Below are positions 50,864-63,481 of a stretch of DNA of 64,000 bases, piece after piece. This stretch comes from Erythrophleum ivorense. Taxonomy: Eukaryota; Streptophyta; Magnoliopsida; Fabales; Fabaceae. How positions within the stretch are numbered: the stretch's first letter is position 1; every line of letters begins with the position of its first letter. Position numbers and translations under genes: made by a program. Location of the stretch: assembly GCA_026724425.1 (NCBI GenBank), contig JAIUCV010000011.1:2749501-2813500 (forward strand). The letters run 5' to 3'. The notes beneath the pieces are model-generated. The model searched no databases, had not been told where the DNA came from, and saw only the letters and a program-made list of their open reading frames with translations.

Positions 50864-50910
50864 CCACGTGTCTTGCTGCATTCTCTGCCTCCTTTCTTCA
50901 TAAATTCCCC
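50864..50910 (+). promoter_or_regulatory. Vicilin-like gene promoter: G-box/ABRE and TATA-like box
   Basis: CCACGTGTC at 50864-50872 combines a G-box with the ABRE core ACGTGTC, the classic ABA- and seed-maturation element of storage-protein promoters. It lies about 85-90 bp before the start codon. CATAAAT near 50899-50906 could be the TATA box, giving a short leader of about 25 nt. This fits expression in maturing seed, but expression is not shown by sequence. Confidence 0.6.
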
Positions 50911-50955
50911 TAGTCCACATCGCTCAATTCCCACACACTGAAGAGAGAAGCAAAT

Positions 50956-52892
50956 ATGGTAAATAGAGCTACCCTGGTCTTTCTTCTTGTTTTGTGCCAT
51001 GGAGTGGCAATGGGAATGGGGTTCGTTGAAGATGAAGATTGGAGGAGACAGAAGCAAGAGAGGGAAGAGAGACGATCATCCAAAGAGTCAGATGACTGGT
51101 TCATGTTGCAACACTCGAAGCAAGTGATCAAGACTGATGCAGGGGAAATGAAACTTACGAAAAGCTATGGAGGTAGGATTGTGGACAGGCCTATGCATAT
51201 TGGCTTCATTACTATGGAACCAAGGTCCCTTTTCATTCCTCAGTACCTCGACTCTAGCTTGATCATGTTCATCCGTAGAGGTATTAGACTCTCTCTTTCT
51301 CCCTTTTTCTTTTCTGGTTGTCAGAGTTTCCGATTAACATACCAATTAATTGCAGGGGAGGCAAAGTTGGGATTCATCTACAAAGATAAACTGGAAGAAA
51401 GGCGTTTGAAGACTGGGGATGTGTATAGAATCCCAGCTGGTTCTGCATTCTACATGATGAACACAGGAAAAGGTCAAAGACTTCATGTTATCTGTAGCAT
51501 TGACCCCTCTGAGAGCCTGGGATTGGGTGTTTTCCAGGTATGCATGCATTATTTATCCATTTCTTCATAATCTACTGATACTGTAGTATTATTTTTTCAT
51601 TTGAAGACTAATTTTCCTAGCCAAATTCTCGTTTTATTGGGCTGTATGTAGTCCTTCTACATCGGAGGAGGAACCTACCCAACATCAATTCTTTCTGGAT
51701 TCGAGCCCGAAATCCTTGAAGCTGCTTTAAACGTAAGCTACAAGCTTCACTCTACAACAGCAACTAAGAAAAACCCAAACTTCCACCATAGGCACGGAAC
51801 ACTATGACAATTTTGTTTATCACACAGGCATCAGGCGTTGAGCTAAGGAGAATCTTCACGAGGCAACATGAAGGGCCAATCGTATTTGTGGGTGACTCAC
51901 ACGCCCCCAGCCTATGGACCAAGTTCCTTCAACTGAAAGAGCAAGACAGGCTGCAACACCTCAAGAAAATGGTGGAAGACCAAGCAGAATCCGATGATGA
52001 TGATGAAGAAAAGGAGAAGGAAGGGCAAAGAGTTTGGTCATGGAGGAAGCTCTTAAAATCTGTCTTTGGAAATGAGAACAAGAAAACAGAGAACAGAGAT
52101 ACCGCTAAATCTCCTGACCCTTACAACCTGTACGACAGAAAACCCAATTTCAGAAACAGCTATGGTTGGAGCATTGCTTTGGACGGCTCGGATTATTCCC
52201 CACTCAGACACTCCGGCATCGGTGTTTATCTCGTCAATCTCACTGCCGTAAGCAAACAAACTCGATTTTTACCCACGAAATTTTTGGATTTGGATCCCTC
52301 AATCAATTTCGAAGTGATGTGTGCGAGACTTACACAGTGCATTCCACAATTTATGTCTCTTTCCAAAAGTAACTCACAAATTTTTTTTTTTCAAATCCAA
52401 AATTTCCTGCAATGTTTCAATTCTTTTTCATCCCTATGGCAGGGATCGATGATGGCACCGCATGTGAATCCAAGGGCAACAGAATACGGCATCGTATTGA
52501 ACGGAACCGGAAGGATTCAGATCGTGTTTCCAAACGGAAGCGCAGCAATGAACACCGAAATCAAAGAAGGGGATGTGTTCTTCGTACCTAGATACTTCCC
52601 ATTCTGTCAAATCGCATCGGGATCTGGATCGTTAGAGTTCTTCGGGTTCACCACTTCGGCGAGGAAGAACAGGCCACAGTTTCTGGCGGGAGCGACGTCG
52701 CTTCTCCACAACTTGATGGGACCTGAGCTCGCAGCATCGTTCAGTGTAAGCCAGGACACGATTCGGCGCGTGGTGAACGCTCAGCGAGAGTCCGTAATAC
52801 TACCAACTGCACGAGCTGCACCAAGAGACGCAGACGTGGAGAAGACGAAGAAGGACGAAAACGCGGGGGAGATGCTGCCTAGAGTTATTTAG
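50956..52892 (+). CDS. Vicilin-like seed storage protein (two-cupin family)
   Basis: Five exons join in frame with GT-AG introns: 50956-51280, 51356-51537, 51652-51732, 51828-52247, 52443-52892, giving 485 aa. Residues 1-20 are a signal peptide, so the protein enters the secretory route, probably to the protein storage vacuole. A charged segment precedes cupin 1 (residues about 60-190). A linker of about 45 residues with an acidic run (AESDDDDEEKEKE) leads to cupin 2 (about 290-430). The second barrel keeps His343 and Glu350 of the metal motif but has Asn345 in place of the second His, so metal enzymology is unlikely. Closest by memory to Arabidopsis At2g28490. The role is inferred as seed protein reserve. 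The C-terminal tail is charged. Confidence 0.93.
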
Positions 52893-53045
52893 AATAATAT
52901 GATTAGGGGTTTTGATTAGATTAAGATAATTAGGATTAGAGGGTTGGGTTAGGGAGAAAAATTTAGCTGCTCAGAAGCTACTCGGTTTTATTTTGTGTTT
53001 TTCCTCTTATTAGTGGTTTTTGTTTACGAATTTTCCCTAGTCGTT

Positions 53046-53051
53046 AATAAA
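53046..53051 (+). terminator. Polyadenylation signal of the vicilin-like gene
   Basis: AATAAA lies about 155 bp after the stop codon, within a T-rich 3' flank. Confidence 0.55.
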
Positions 53052-53099
53052 ATTTTCATCTCTGTCCATTGAACTTATCACGGTTCTCCTAAAACAGTC

Positions 53100-54139
53100 T
53101 ATTCTTTTATTAGAGAGAGAAAAATAATAATAATAAATAAATAAATATAATTGTGTATAAGATTTTTTTTTTTACTCGCATCCAATAAAAAAAGATTCGA
53201 ACTGTATGGTTTTTTCGCAAACTTTTATATGGTCACTGATTTTAACTTTCTTTTTTTTTTTTTGTATTATTTATAATAGCTTTCTACGATGACCCAAAGT
53301 GAGTTAATTTGTGACTTAAAACTAACTGAAGTTGTCATTTTTTTTGGCAGAGTTCTTTTTTTTTAATTCAAATAGTAATTAGTATTGGTTTGATTTTAAA
53401 GGAACTTAAAAAGGGAATTTTATGCTCTGATAATATTTATGCAATCATTAGTTTATTAAGCGTATAAAGCCATTGGTAATTCAAGATTAATTAGAAATTA
53501 ATATTGATATGAGTTTTATGTCAAGATTCAATTTTTATTCTTATTTTCTATATATATGTATGTATATTGATACATTCACAAAAGTTACGAAACGGTAGAC
53601 TAATGGTGAGAGTACTACTGAGTGATCTGGATTAATACGGCTGAAGCGCATGGAAGAAAAAAGGCCAGTCATACACCAAATATTGTCGCGGAGACAACGT
53701 AGATCTACAGGCAATTGATGATTAGTATCTAAAATTTTATAATGATACTACTACTTCTAGTCTTATATTTTTGGAATTTGATTTAGTTTAAAAATATAAA
53801 AAAATTATTAATATTTAATATTTTAATTATATCTTTTATTAAATAAATATTTTAAATTATAAGCTATAATTATTATTAATTTTAAAAAATACACATACAT
53901 ATTAAATAAGAACATTTTTAAAAATTAATTTTTATTTGAGGTCAAATTAAAAAATTAATTATTTTTAACTAATTTTTTAATTCTCATAAATTAATTATTT
54001 TATTTTTTTTATATATAATTAGAGGTAATAATATATTCAACGGATAAGTTCGATGATTCAAGATAATATCTTGCTAAAGAAGAAACTATGGTGTATGCCA
54101 ATCCGCATCAAAAGCACTTCCGAGCAAGAGTGTTGCCAT

Positions 54140-54170
<31 letters not shown>

Positions 54171-56023
54171 AAAAGAATTTATTCTTTACTGTTTCTTATT
54201 ATTTACAAGACTTACACATATATTTTTTTAAAAAATTTACCTAAAAGATCCACCATAACATTTATTATAAGACCCACAAACTTTATAACTGTTCATGCAT
54301 TTTGTAATGTTGTAATTATTCTTGAAATACAAAGAATGAAACTACGTTGAAATAAATGTAAATGTACAATGTTGTTTCTTCCTCCTAGTACGAGGAACAA
54401 ACCAAATTATAAATCTCCATTCAATCAAACAACCCATATCAAAGGACCCCTAATCTCGAACATTTTGCATCCATTTGGCCACTAGCTCCGTAAAATCTAT
54501 AAACTTTTAGGGACAAAAGAGGCCATTGAACATCCTAATAGCATAATCCAGGATGAATATTGGGATTATTAAATACTCCTTGATTTTGACAAAACCAAGT
54601 AACATAAAACTAGACTAATTATCATTGTGTATTCTTCTACCTATCCCCAAAGCCAGTTTGTTTGAGAAAACCAAATTTGTAGCTAATTAATAAGGATGCT
54701 AATCAACCCGTATATAAAGTGGACATTTAAACCAAACTGCTCTGACAAATGAACATTATAATAGTAAGTAATTCATTGATTCTTCAATTAACTGACAAGA
54801 AAAGCAATAATCATCAACATGTAAATGATGTGCTTAAAAGCCGAAAGGGAGCACAAGTGCATTGCGCAATAATTTTCACAAAAATAAGACTATTCAATAA
54901 GGAAGATGAAATAGCCATAATAAATCCCAAGTTGAAATACCAAAAACTATATATGTAGAAGATGAATTGGACAACAAAGAGTATCCACCTTTGACTGCAT
55001 ATTGTCCTAAAAAATTACCATTGCAAATGAAAATGATTTAGTTGTCTTGTGATAGAGAGGGATAATTGAGAAATTTGACAAACCACTACTAGAGTATATA
55101 AGGATGATATAGCTTAAATATTTCAATTACCAATTTATGCAGAATAAAGTTACTTACGATTCTAGCAGACGAAAATAAATCTAACTATATTAGCCATTAA
55201 GGAGATATTTCTACTATTCCTCACCTGCCATTAAAGATTATTGCTAATCACAAAATTATATTTATGAATACCTTTCCACGTCCATGCTATAATGAAATGG
55301 TCATTCAATCTTCCAAACAATAAATTTTGATCATATGTAAGTCTTTAAATGTTGACAAACAAAGAAATATAATTGACGTCCAATAATCGCCATACATGCT
55401 TAGATAATAAAACTTGATTCAATAATTAAGTATGTTTAAAGCCAACCCCACTCAAATGTGAAGGTCAAAACAAAAGCCATCCCAACTGATCAAATGAGGC
55501 TTAGGTTGCAAATTGGAATATCCCTTTGAAAAAAAAGTTTGCAATTTTTATATGAATCTTATGACAATAATTTTTTGAGTAATTTAAAACATGATAAAGG
55601 AAATAGTAAGGTAAAATTCAAATTAATTGAATCAATATAAGTCAACTTACTTGTAACAATAATATAGATTTCCATGCTTGAAATTTTCTAGCAATTTTAT
55701 CTACAACTTCTCAATATATCTTCCATTTATTCCTACCAACATCCACATAAGCTTCAAAGTATATCCCTAATCTCAAATTTATATTTTACTCCAAAAACTC
55801 TAAAAAGAAGTTTCTTAAATTTTATTGGAGACACCAAGGCTAAAAATAATTTTAGACTTACACAGTACACGCATAAAACTAAATGCACACAATCACACTT
55901 TTGAGCAAAAGCCTTATTTTCTAAAATGAAAATTATAACACAATATAAATGTATTTATTATATTCATTCTTTCATGTGTTTTTACTCCTAATTTCTTTGA
56001 AGAGAATAGTAAGGCAAATGTAT
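53100..56023. other. Intergenic DNA without supported genes
   Basis: AT-rich DNA with a (AT)n tract at 54139-54163. Short frames such as 54749-54958 have no recognisable family and no promoter context. Nothing functional is recognised. Confidence 0.5.
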
Positions 56024-56734
56024 GGGTAAATTTTGTTTTGTTTTTTTTTGTTTTTTCCAAAGAAGTATCCAAACTATATATATTTTTTATTTTATTATAA
56101 AAATATTGCCAAACTTTTTCTAAACTCAAAAGGTGACCAAAATATCCTAAAAAAGAATATTGATTTCTTATATTAAAAATAATTTATTAAACAATATATT
56201 TTTAAACTTTTAGTTCAATGTCATTTGTTTTGTATTCAAAACTATATATTGATTCATTTTAAATTTAAGAAAATAATTATTTTATATTGATTAAACATAT
56301 TTAATTCTTTCTATATTATATAAATAATAAATATAAGAGTATTTTAATCAAAATAAATAACTTATCTAAGGTGACCAAAATATCCTAAAAAAGAATATTG
56401 ATTTCTTATATTAAAAATAATTTATTAAACAATATATTTTTAAACTTTTAGTTCAATGTCATTTGTTTTGTATTCAAAACTATATATTGATTCATTTTAA
56501 ATTTAAGAAAATAATTATTGTATATTGATTAAACATATTTAATTCTTTCTATATTATATAAATAATAAATATAAGAGTATTTTAATCAAAATAAATAACT
56601 TATCTTTTGTTATATAAAAGAGGTTAATGTAACACATATTTTATTTTTTTTAGAAGAAAGTATAATTTTTCAAAATAAATGAAAAGATTATATAATTTAG
56701 ATATCTCTCAAAACAAGATAATGTAGTTTACTCT
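56024..56734. mobile_element. Mutator-type MITE copy enlarged by internal duplication
   Basis: The left end (GGTAAATTTTGTTTTG...CCAAACTATAT) and right end (...ATAATTTAGATATCTCTC...TAGTTTACTC) are imperfect inverted repeats related to the 37.5-kb MITE. The interior contains the 238-bp tandem duplication. No clear target duplication remains. Confidence 0.55.
56131..56605. repeat. Near-perfect tandem duplication, 238-bp unit
   Basis: Copies at 56131-56368 and 56369-56605 both start AGGTGACCAAAATATCC and appear to differ by a single base (ATTATTTTAT versus ATTATTGTAT). Such identity points to a recent duplication, or an assembly artefact. Confidence 0.93.
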
Positions 56735-57078
56735 AATGTTTCTTAATTTTAATATTTGAGTTTCAACTATTATTTTCATAACTTCAATGTAAAAACTCAA
56801 AACCACTATGTATGTAAGAATAAGTAATTCAATCTTTATAAAATATTTAAATTTTATATTATAACTGAAAACCACAAGGGTAAAATTTTATTGGCGAATA
56901 TCCAACATATAGAAAAAAAAAAAAACAGAAAACTACAAACCCAAAAAGCTATGACATGCCTTTTATAAAGTAAGTTTATTCAGTCTCATTAAAATCAGTA
57001 TGAATATTAGGAGCACGTATAATTCTCATAAAAATATATATTTTAACAGCATATTCAAATTAGGAACACGTGTTTTTA

Positions 57079-57116
<38 letters not shown>
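57079..57116. repeat. (CT)13(AT)6 compound microsatellite
   Basis: Uninterrupted CT units followed directly by AT units. Confidence 0.95.
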
Positions 57117-57962
57117 CCAGACAGCAACTATAGTGTAACTCGAGGAGTTTCCTGGAGGAAGATACTGCCCAAAATTAGCAAGCCAATGAGCAGAGGAATT
57201 CCCCTCTTTGAAAGTATAGGACAAAGAAATCGGCCATCTTCTTTGCATAAATTATTGTAGGATTGTTAAACGCCTAAATAACTCTCAGCCACGAGCTTCC
57301 TAAAGCCTTTTCTTCAAGCTGTTTCCAAGCCCACCAGGATGCCTTTAAGCTCTGCATTGAAGACAGACATAGAGCCCAAGTTGCAGGCAAAACCACCTTG
57401 GTCATTATGGAACAACCGCCGCAACTCGCGATATGTACCGAATTGGGTTTTCACAGCCCCATCTTTATTCAGCTTAAAGGGGGAAACTCCACCTCCACTT
57501 AACATTGATAATGATAGAGTTCTTGTGAGCTTGGACAGATTTTCAATTACGGGCTACCTCCATCTCACGAACATATCTCAGAATCTGCTTACAAGAGTCA
57601 AAAGGCCAGTTGAAATTAATTCTCTTCAAATAAGGAACATCTGGTTCTGCCTTTGCCGAATGATAGTTTTGGCATGATAATAATTTGTGTTCTTGTCCCC
57701 TTCGCTTCATTAATCCCCTAGCTTCTAAATTTTTGGCACCAAAGAATTTCTTCCTGATGCAGGGTCTCCTGTAGCTTCTTTTTTTTTTTTTGGCGGTCAT
57801 TTTATAATTTGTCAAGAAAATCATTTTTCCAGGACTTTCTAAATGCCATGCCACCAATTCCTGCAAGGATCCTATTCTTCTTTGTCTTTGTATTGCCAAA
57901 AACGTTTTTGTTCCACTCCAATTTGGGAGTGAAAGGAGAGAACTTGTGGGGAAGATCACCAT
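57110..57962 (-). pseudogene. Relic of a plant LINE RNase H domain
   Basis: On the minus strand, 57505-57314 encodes FKLNKDGAVK and, after a short gap, GGFACNLGS...FNAELKGILVGLETAW, the RNase H fold core of plant L1-type reverse transcriptase proteins. A second block (57248-57120) encodes FKEGNSSAHWLANFG, matching the C-terminal EGNxxADxLANxG motif. Stops and frame changes separate the blocks. The upstream 57962-57543 frame is open but less recognisable. It is a dead fragment with no intact gene. Confidence 0.7.
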
Positions 57963-58074
57963 CTTTGCCTGCAGTGATTCAGCAAGAAGGGTTTGAAGTT
58001 GTTATGCTTAAACCACATAGAAATGAGAATTGGGTGATGGTTCGATTGAACGCGAGGCAGGATATACATTAGAG

Positions 58075-58660
58075 GCGTTCAAAATTGATTCAAATTAATT
58101 AAAACGAATTAAATTAATAAAAATTGAAGTAAATCGGTTAAAAATAATTAAAATTGGTTTTGAATACTATAAAATCAATTAGTTTAATTTAATTATTAGT
58201 TTTGTCAAGTTTGTTTTCATTAAAATCAAATCAATAATTTTTTTTTTTATTAACTAAGTTTAAATTATGCACAAGCATTTAATCAATAAAAAAAATAATG
58301 ATATTTTTTTTATTTTACTTATATTTAGATGAGTTTAATATTATTATTTTATTATCTTTGCATATGATATTTAATTATAATTATAGAATAATTGAATATA
58401 ATTATGAGAGATATTTTTTTAAAAAAATTATAATAAAAGATACATCATATTAGAAATTAAATTTTACATATTATAAAATATAAAATTTTTTAAATAAATT
58501 ATTTTTAAATAAAAAAAATTAAATTAGATCAAATCGAATCACATCAAACAAAAATTTAACTAAATTGATTAGAAGTTAAAATTGATAAAATTTAAAAAAA
58601 TATTGAATTGATCATATCAATTCAATTTGATTTTGGTGTAAATTGTACCTGTGAAGTGTG
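58075..58660. mobile_element. Possible MITE with diverged ends
   Basis: The left end GGCGTTCAAAATTGATTCAAATT and right end AATTCAATTTGATTTTGGTGTAAATTGTACC look like diverged inverted repeats of a common plant MITE type around an AT-rich core. No target duplication is evident. Confidence 0.35.
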
Positions 58661-59007
58661 AACAACACTAGAATACACATGGGCATTACCAAAAGGGATT
58701 CTCCAATCAATGTCGAAGAGCTGGTTGAGGCTTATGTTATATTCATAAAATCTCCAAAAATTAATCTTCCTCGTAAACCAACTATTGAATAAAAATTATA
58801 CTTATCATTAGCCAGATTTTTATTTAAAATTGACTTATTAGATTGATTTGATTATTATGAATAAATATTTGCTTGTTCACTTTTCTTGCCCTCCATCAAG
58901 TATTCAACACGTGCAAACCACGTGCCTTTGACAAAACCCCCTGAACTTGTTCTCGGTGCTTCTGAGGCAGAGAGATCTTGGCAACGCAGAGACATCGGAG
59001 ACGAGTC

Positions 59008-60552
59008 ATGAGAAATCACGGCGCTTCCTTTCTTCTTCTTCTCCTTCTCCTTCTCCTCAATCTAGCTTTTCACACTCAATCCGAGGTTATATCGTTAACT
59101 GCTGACACATTCTCTGATAAGGTATATTCCCTCGAAGCAAAACCGTTACTCAATTTTTCTTGCCCGTTACTGTCAAACTTGATTGAATGAAAAATCCTCG
59201 CTTTTTATTTTTATCTTATTTAAAGAAACATTGCTTAACTCAGCAATAATTGCTAAACCTAGTTTTAAATTCGTCTATTGTTGTTTATCATAGATTGAAA
59301 TTTCCGGACCTATATTATTTATTTATTTATTTGTGGCAATCATATGGAAACATTTTTTTACCCTAAATCACTGGTATCAATGTTCTAGTTGCCGCCGATT
59401 GATGTTGGCCTCCGCAAATGCAGACTGGGATGGAAAAAGTTGTAAAATAAGGGTGTGTATGTTTGAGTAAATAGGGGGAAGGGGTATTCGCGAAAGTGTT
59501 ATTGAATTGCATCTCACCTATTAGTTGTACGGTCGCAATTTTCAATTACGTTTGTTTTGTGTTTGATTGTTTTGTTTAGATCAAGGAGAAAGACACCGCC
59601 TGGTTTGTGAAATTCTGCGTTCCCTGGTGCAAGCATTGGTAATAATTTCTTTCTTCTACTCTGCGATAAGCTTGACTGGATTTTGAATCTGCTCTTTTCA
59701 ACTGCTTGCTAACCTGTAATGATAACACTTACTGTCAGTAAGAATCTGGGGTCACTGTGGGATGATCTGGGAAAAGCGATGGAAGGAGAAGATGAAATAG
59801 AGATAGGAGAAGTAGATTGCAGCACAAACAAACCAGTATGTGGCAAAGTTGATATTCATTCATATCCTACCTTTAAGCTCTTTTATGATGGAGAAGAAGT
59901 TGCCAAATACCACGGTAATTAAAAATTTTCCGTTGTGCCAAAGATGTGTTTCATAGATTCCACTTAAGTCTCACTCTTAATGTTCATCAATTTGATCCAT
60001 ATGCCTTAAACCTGTGATTAAATGAAGATGATCAGATGAGTTTGGTAGTAGTCAAAGTTTTATCGTCACATTACATTGTTCCATCTTATGTCTGGTCTAC
60101 TTCTAAGGATCAAGTATAAGATTAAAATTCAAAACTTGCTCCTGGTAAAATTTTGTTATTGACTTTGAAAATGATTCGAGTCATGGGTAGTTGATGGGAG
60201 AGATTGTAGCATCAAGTAGTCATAGACTTGAGCATTGTATTATTCATTTTGTATTAAATCATCAGCCTTGAAGGAAGGTCTATGTAATTTCACTTGCATA
60301 TTTGGTCTATGCTTTCTTGAGTTTTATTTTGATTTGGTTGTGGGATACTCATAATAGCTACTCCCTCCCTCCCCCCCGGGTCCCCTCACTCCACTACTAA
60401 GATAGGGGAAGAGGTGACAGATCTAATTATAATTTTTGCATTTTGTGCAATGCTCAGGTCCAAGGGATGTTGAATCATTAAAAGCGTTTGTTTTGGAAGA
60501 AGCTGAGAAGGCTGCAGCAAAAACACAACTTGACGGTGATAAAGAATTGTGA
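59008..60552 (+). CDS. PDIL5-1: Protein disulfide isomerase-like 5-1 (small ER thioredoxin-fold protein)
   Basis: Four exons join in frame with GT-AG introns: 59008-59121, 59580-59638, 59739-59914, 60458-60552, giving 147 aa, the usual size for this single-domain family. Residues 1-24 form a signal peptide with an eight-Leu-rich core. One thioredoxin domain follows, with active site CKHC at residues 55-58 (split by intron 2 within the second Cys codon) and cis-Pro101 in YPTF. The C-terminus DKEL resembles an ER retrieval signal. It should catalyse or assist disulfide exchange in the ER. The ATG at 59008 is preferred; the frame is open slightly upstream but only from a TTG. Arabidopsis PDIL5-1 is At1g07960, near RNL. 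Confidence 0.93.
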
Positions 60553-62849
60553 TAATTTTCTAGGTAGACTCCCAATATCACCTCGATGCTGACTTTTTTC
60601 ACCCCCTTCTCCTCAGTCTTTCTAATTGTACTACATGAAGGAAAACTCAAATCTCAGAGGGTTTGGTTATGTAGGTCACTGTTCGGTAGCCATCTTTCTT
60701 TTGTTTTACTTCTGAGTTATGAATATTCATATCAGAAGTCAACTACGGTTTTATGTGGAGTAGCAATTGATTTATAATTGCATTTCCTGCAGCCATTACA
60801 CGGGATGCTACTGCTACCTATTATTTGCCACAAGTCCTGCAAGTCCCATATTATTGATCATCTCTGGGTTCAAGCTGAAATAAGTGAAGATACATTCTGC
60901 TCTGGTCCGATCATCATTTGTTTAACTAAGTGGTAGTGATTTTAGAAAACTAGTTTTGTATTCTACCACATCTAGTTTGATCCTTTCAGTTCACAAAGCT
61001 GATAAACGTCTCGTTCTCTGAGTTTCAATATTGGATGTTAATGCTGGCAGGTTGAGATTTAACCATGAATCATTCTTGTAGGATTTCATTTTCTTTTGTC
61101 CATCTCTCGTTGAATGCTCTTGATTTTATACTGGGAGCTGCAGATCAAGTGCACGATCAATGTTATAAGTAAATATATTTATAAACGGTTAACATATTGA
61201 AAAATATTATGTCGCCCATAATGTACCCTGCCTAGTTGATAATGATAATGTTATGTAACAGTAGAAAATATTGCTAGCTCATTAGATGTTAGCCCATGAA
61301 TTTTTTAATTTGAAAAAAAAACAAAAAAGAAGACCCTTGCTCAAGTGTAACTGGTGATCTTGTTTAGCACTCAAGTCAAGCTGCGATATGGATATGGTAT
61401 GGCTTTATGCCAGTTGTCTGATAAATTTCCCATTGGCATGTTGGCTGCGTTTGCAAGATTTTCGTGCCTGAATTTCAAAGATTATTATCCTTCAAATCTT
61501 ATTTGGAAGAAATACTACTGGTCCCTTAGCCTTAGATTACGTAAAATACGCAAAAATGCGCAAAAATGTTTATGGTCAACCCTAGTGCTAGAGTATAGAG
61601 TTGATTTTGTCCTGAAACCTGATCTACTTTACAGTCACTCTTCATATGAGAAACCAATGAAATGTTCAATCGCGAGTCTTTCTATTCTGTAGTTGACAAT
61701 GTTATAAGAATTGTCTGATACAAAAGGAAGTAAGGCAATCCTAGAATTGAACTCGGTTTTGACATCTTCTTCTGAAGTACAAGTGAATTCTACCGTTTTC
61801 GTTAGTTCTCTCTATGAAGTGGGAAATCTTTACCCTGTTGTACCCGTTTCCTAGTAAATTGAAGACTTCTCGCTGGGGGGATTGTGGATGCAATCTTTGA
61901 TTCGGAAGCCGTATGTGTTTTAGCCATACAGCAGAACACACAAGAGTCGAGTCTTGGACCGAAGAAATCTGGAAACCTAATCGTTTCGAGCTGCTTCTAT
62001 AAGAAGATCATAAATTCCCCATAGAACTTTTAGTATATCAGAGATAGACAAGTCAAACAATTCATAAGTTAGAAATATGAAGGCAAGAAGGAGAAAAGAA
62101 AGATCAAGCTAGACGCGCAGGGCATAATATGATAACAGACATCAAATATCGCAACAAGAATTCCAGCTAGGGTCATACACGTATAATATTTCGGCAAGAG
62201 ACTACCATAAAATTCTTCATGGCTTTCAAAATTATGAACTTTCATTTCGAGTTGAAATATGTAATGCCTGCAAAAAGAAGTAGGACAGTGAATTTGCAGA
62301 TTCAGAAAGAAGGGAACTTGAAAGTAAGTGCACCTATATTTCCACATTGATTCCTTGAGCGATCTGAAAGGATGAGTTTTAACATTTTATTTTGCATAAG
62401 CAAGGTTTATTAGGCAAGAGAGAGGATCCCAGCAGCCCAAAGCCACCAGCCTCGTCGTCTCGATGCTAAGATGGACGGTGGCAACGGTATCATCTCTCCT
62501 GCATAGCAGACCTTTCATGCTATATATTTCCCTCTTTTCCCATCACTCTTTGATTCTATCTGGCAAACCCTTAATTTATAGACCACAATTCTTATTACTA
62601 ATTTTATCTTTTTATTTTCATCGTTGATGCAGATTGGCCGCCAGATGGGACACTCTCGTAATAAAGTTCTAATGGAATCTAACGGCCAAGGTGCATAGAT
62701 AGCATATTTGAACCGTTCACCTTTGTTTTCCGATGTAGTTGGGACTCATCTGTGATGAGGTCATTTTTCTAACGTCAGCTTCTGCCGTTACTATGTGTAC
62801 GAGAGGCTGCCCTACCGTCATCCTCCCACTGTAGCCTTTGTTGGCGTTT
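60553..62849. other. 3' flank of PDIL5-1 and intergenic DNA
   Basis: The first few hundred bases are probably 3' UTR. A possible 3' UTR intron runs from GTAGAC (about 60564) to CTGCAG (about 60792). No downstream gene can be assembled. A tiny ATG frame at 62471 with a plausible intron gives only a 14-residue peptide. Confidence 0.4.
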
Positions 62850-63320
62850 ATGCTTTGTTTGGAGGGGGGAAGAGAAAAGAGAGGAGAAGAGGTGAGAGAA
62901 GAGAAAATTGAAAATTCCCCGTCCGTTTGAATGGAGAGAGAATTAGAGGGAGAGAATACGTATAAAAAATATATATATATCTATTAATTTAGTGTAATAA
63001 TAATTTTGTTATTATTTTAAACTTTTATATATTTTTTAAAAAAATAAGAATAATAAAAGATATAAAAATTAATTTAAAAAATATTTAAATAATTTCAAAA
63101 AATTATTTTTTGAATAAAACAAAAAATTTTAATAAAAAACATATATTTAAAATTTAAAAATATTTTAAAAATATTTTATTCTTTAAATTAATTAAATTTA
63201 TTTTATAAAAAATATTTATAAATTATTATTTTAAAATTATAAATATTAATATTATTTTAATATTAATTAATTTAAACATAAAATATAATAAATATAATAT
63301 TATAATATATATAATATATA

Positions 63321-63343
63321 TGTGTGTGTGTGTGTGTGTGTGT
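63321..63343. repeat. (TG)11 microsatellite
   Basis: Uninterrupted TG units directly adjoining the GTCCGACTG palindrome cluster. Confidence 0.95.
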
Positions 63344-63481
63344 CCGACTGCATTCGGACAATGCTGTGCGACTGCAACTGCAATACAGTCGGACATTGTT
63401 GAGACCAACACGCAGTCGGACATATATGTCTGACTGTATTGCAGTCAGATATACATATATGTCCGACTGCAATGTAGTCAG
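63342..63481. repeat. Cluster of GTCCGACTG / CAGTCGGAC inverted repeats
   Basis: At least six full or near copies of GTCCGACTG (or GTCTGACTG) occur in both orientations in 140 bp. They form nested palindromes such as CAGTCGGACATATATG with its complement. The region could fold into stable hairpins. Spacing is irregular, and orientation alternates. Confidence 0.85.

Noticed and set aside
57809..58072. 87-codon frame on the plus strand
   Set aside because: It is mostly the complement of the minus-strand LINE relic and has no family resemblance.
58978..59007. Longer N-terminus for PDIL5-1 starting at a TTG
   Set aside because: Plant nuclear genes start at AUG; the ATG at 59008 gives a standard signal peptide and family-typical length.
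62471..62661. Small spliced gene (two exons, 14 residues)
   Set aside because: Splice sites are plausible but the peptide is tiny and unrecognised; could be a non-coding leader of a gene beyond the window.
63342..63481. CRISPR-like array of short repeats
   Set aside because: Repeats alternate orientation, spacing is irregular and the context is a plant MITE; no spacers or cas genes.
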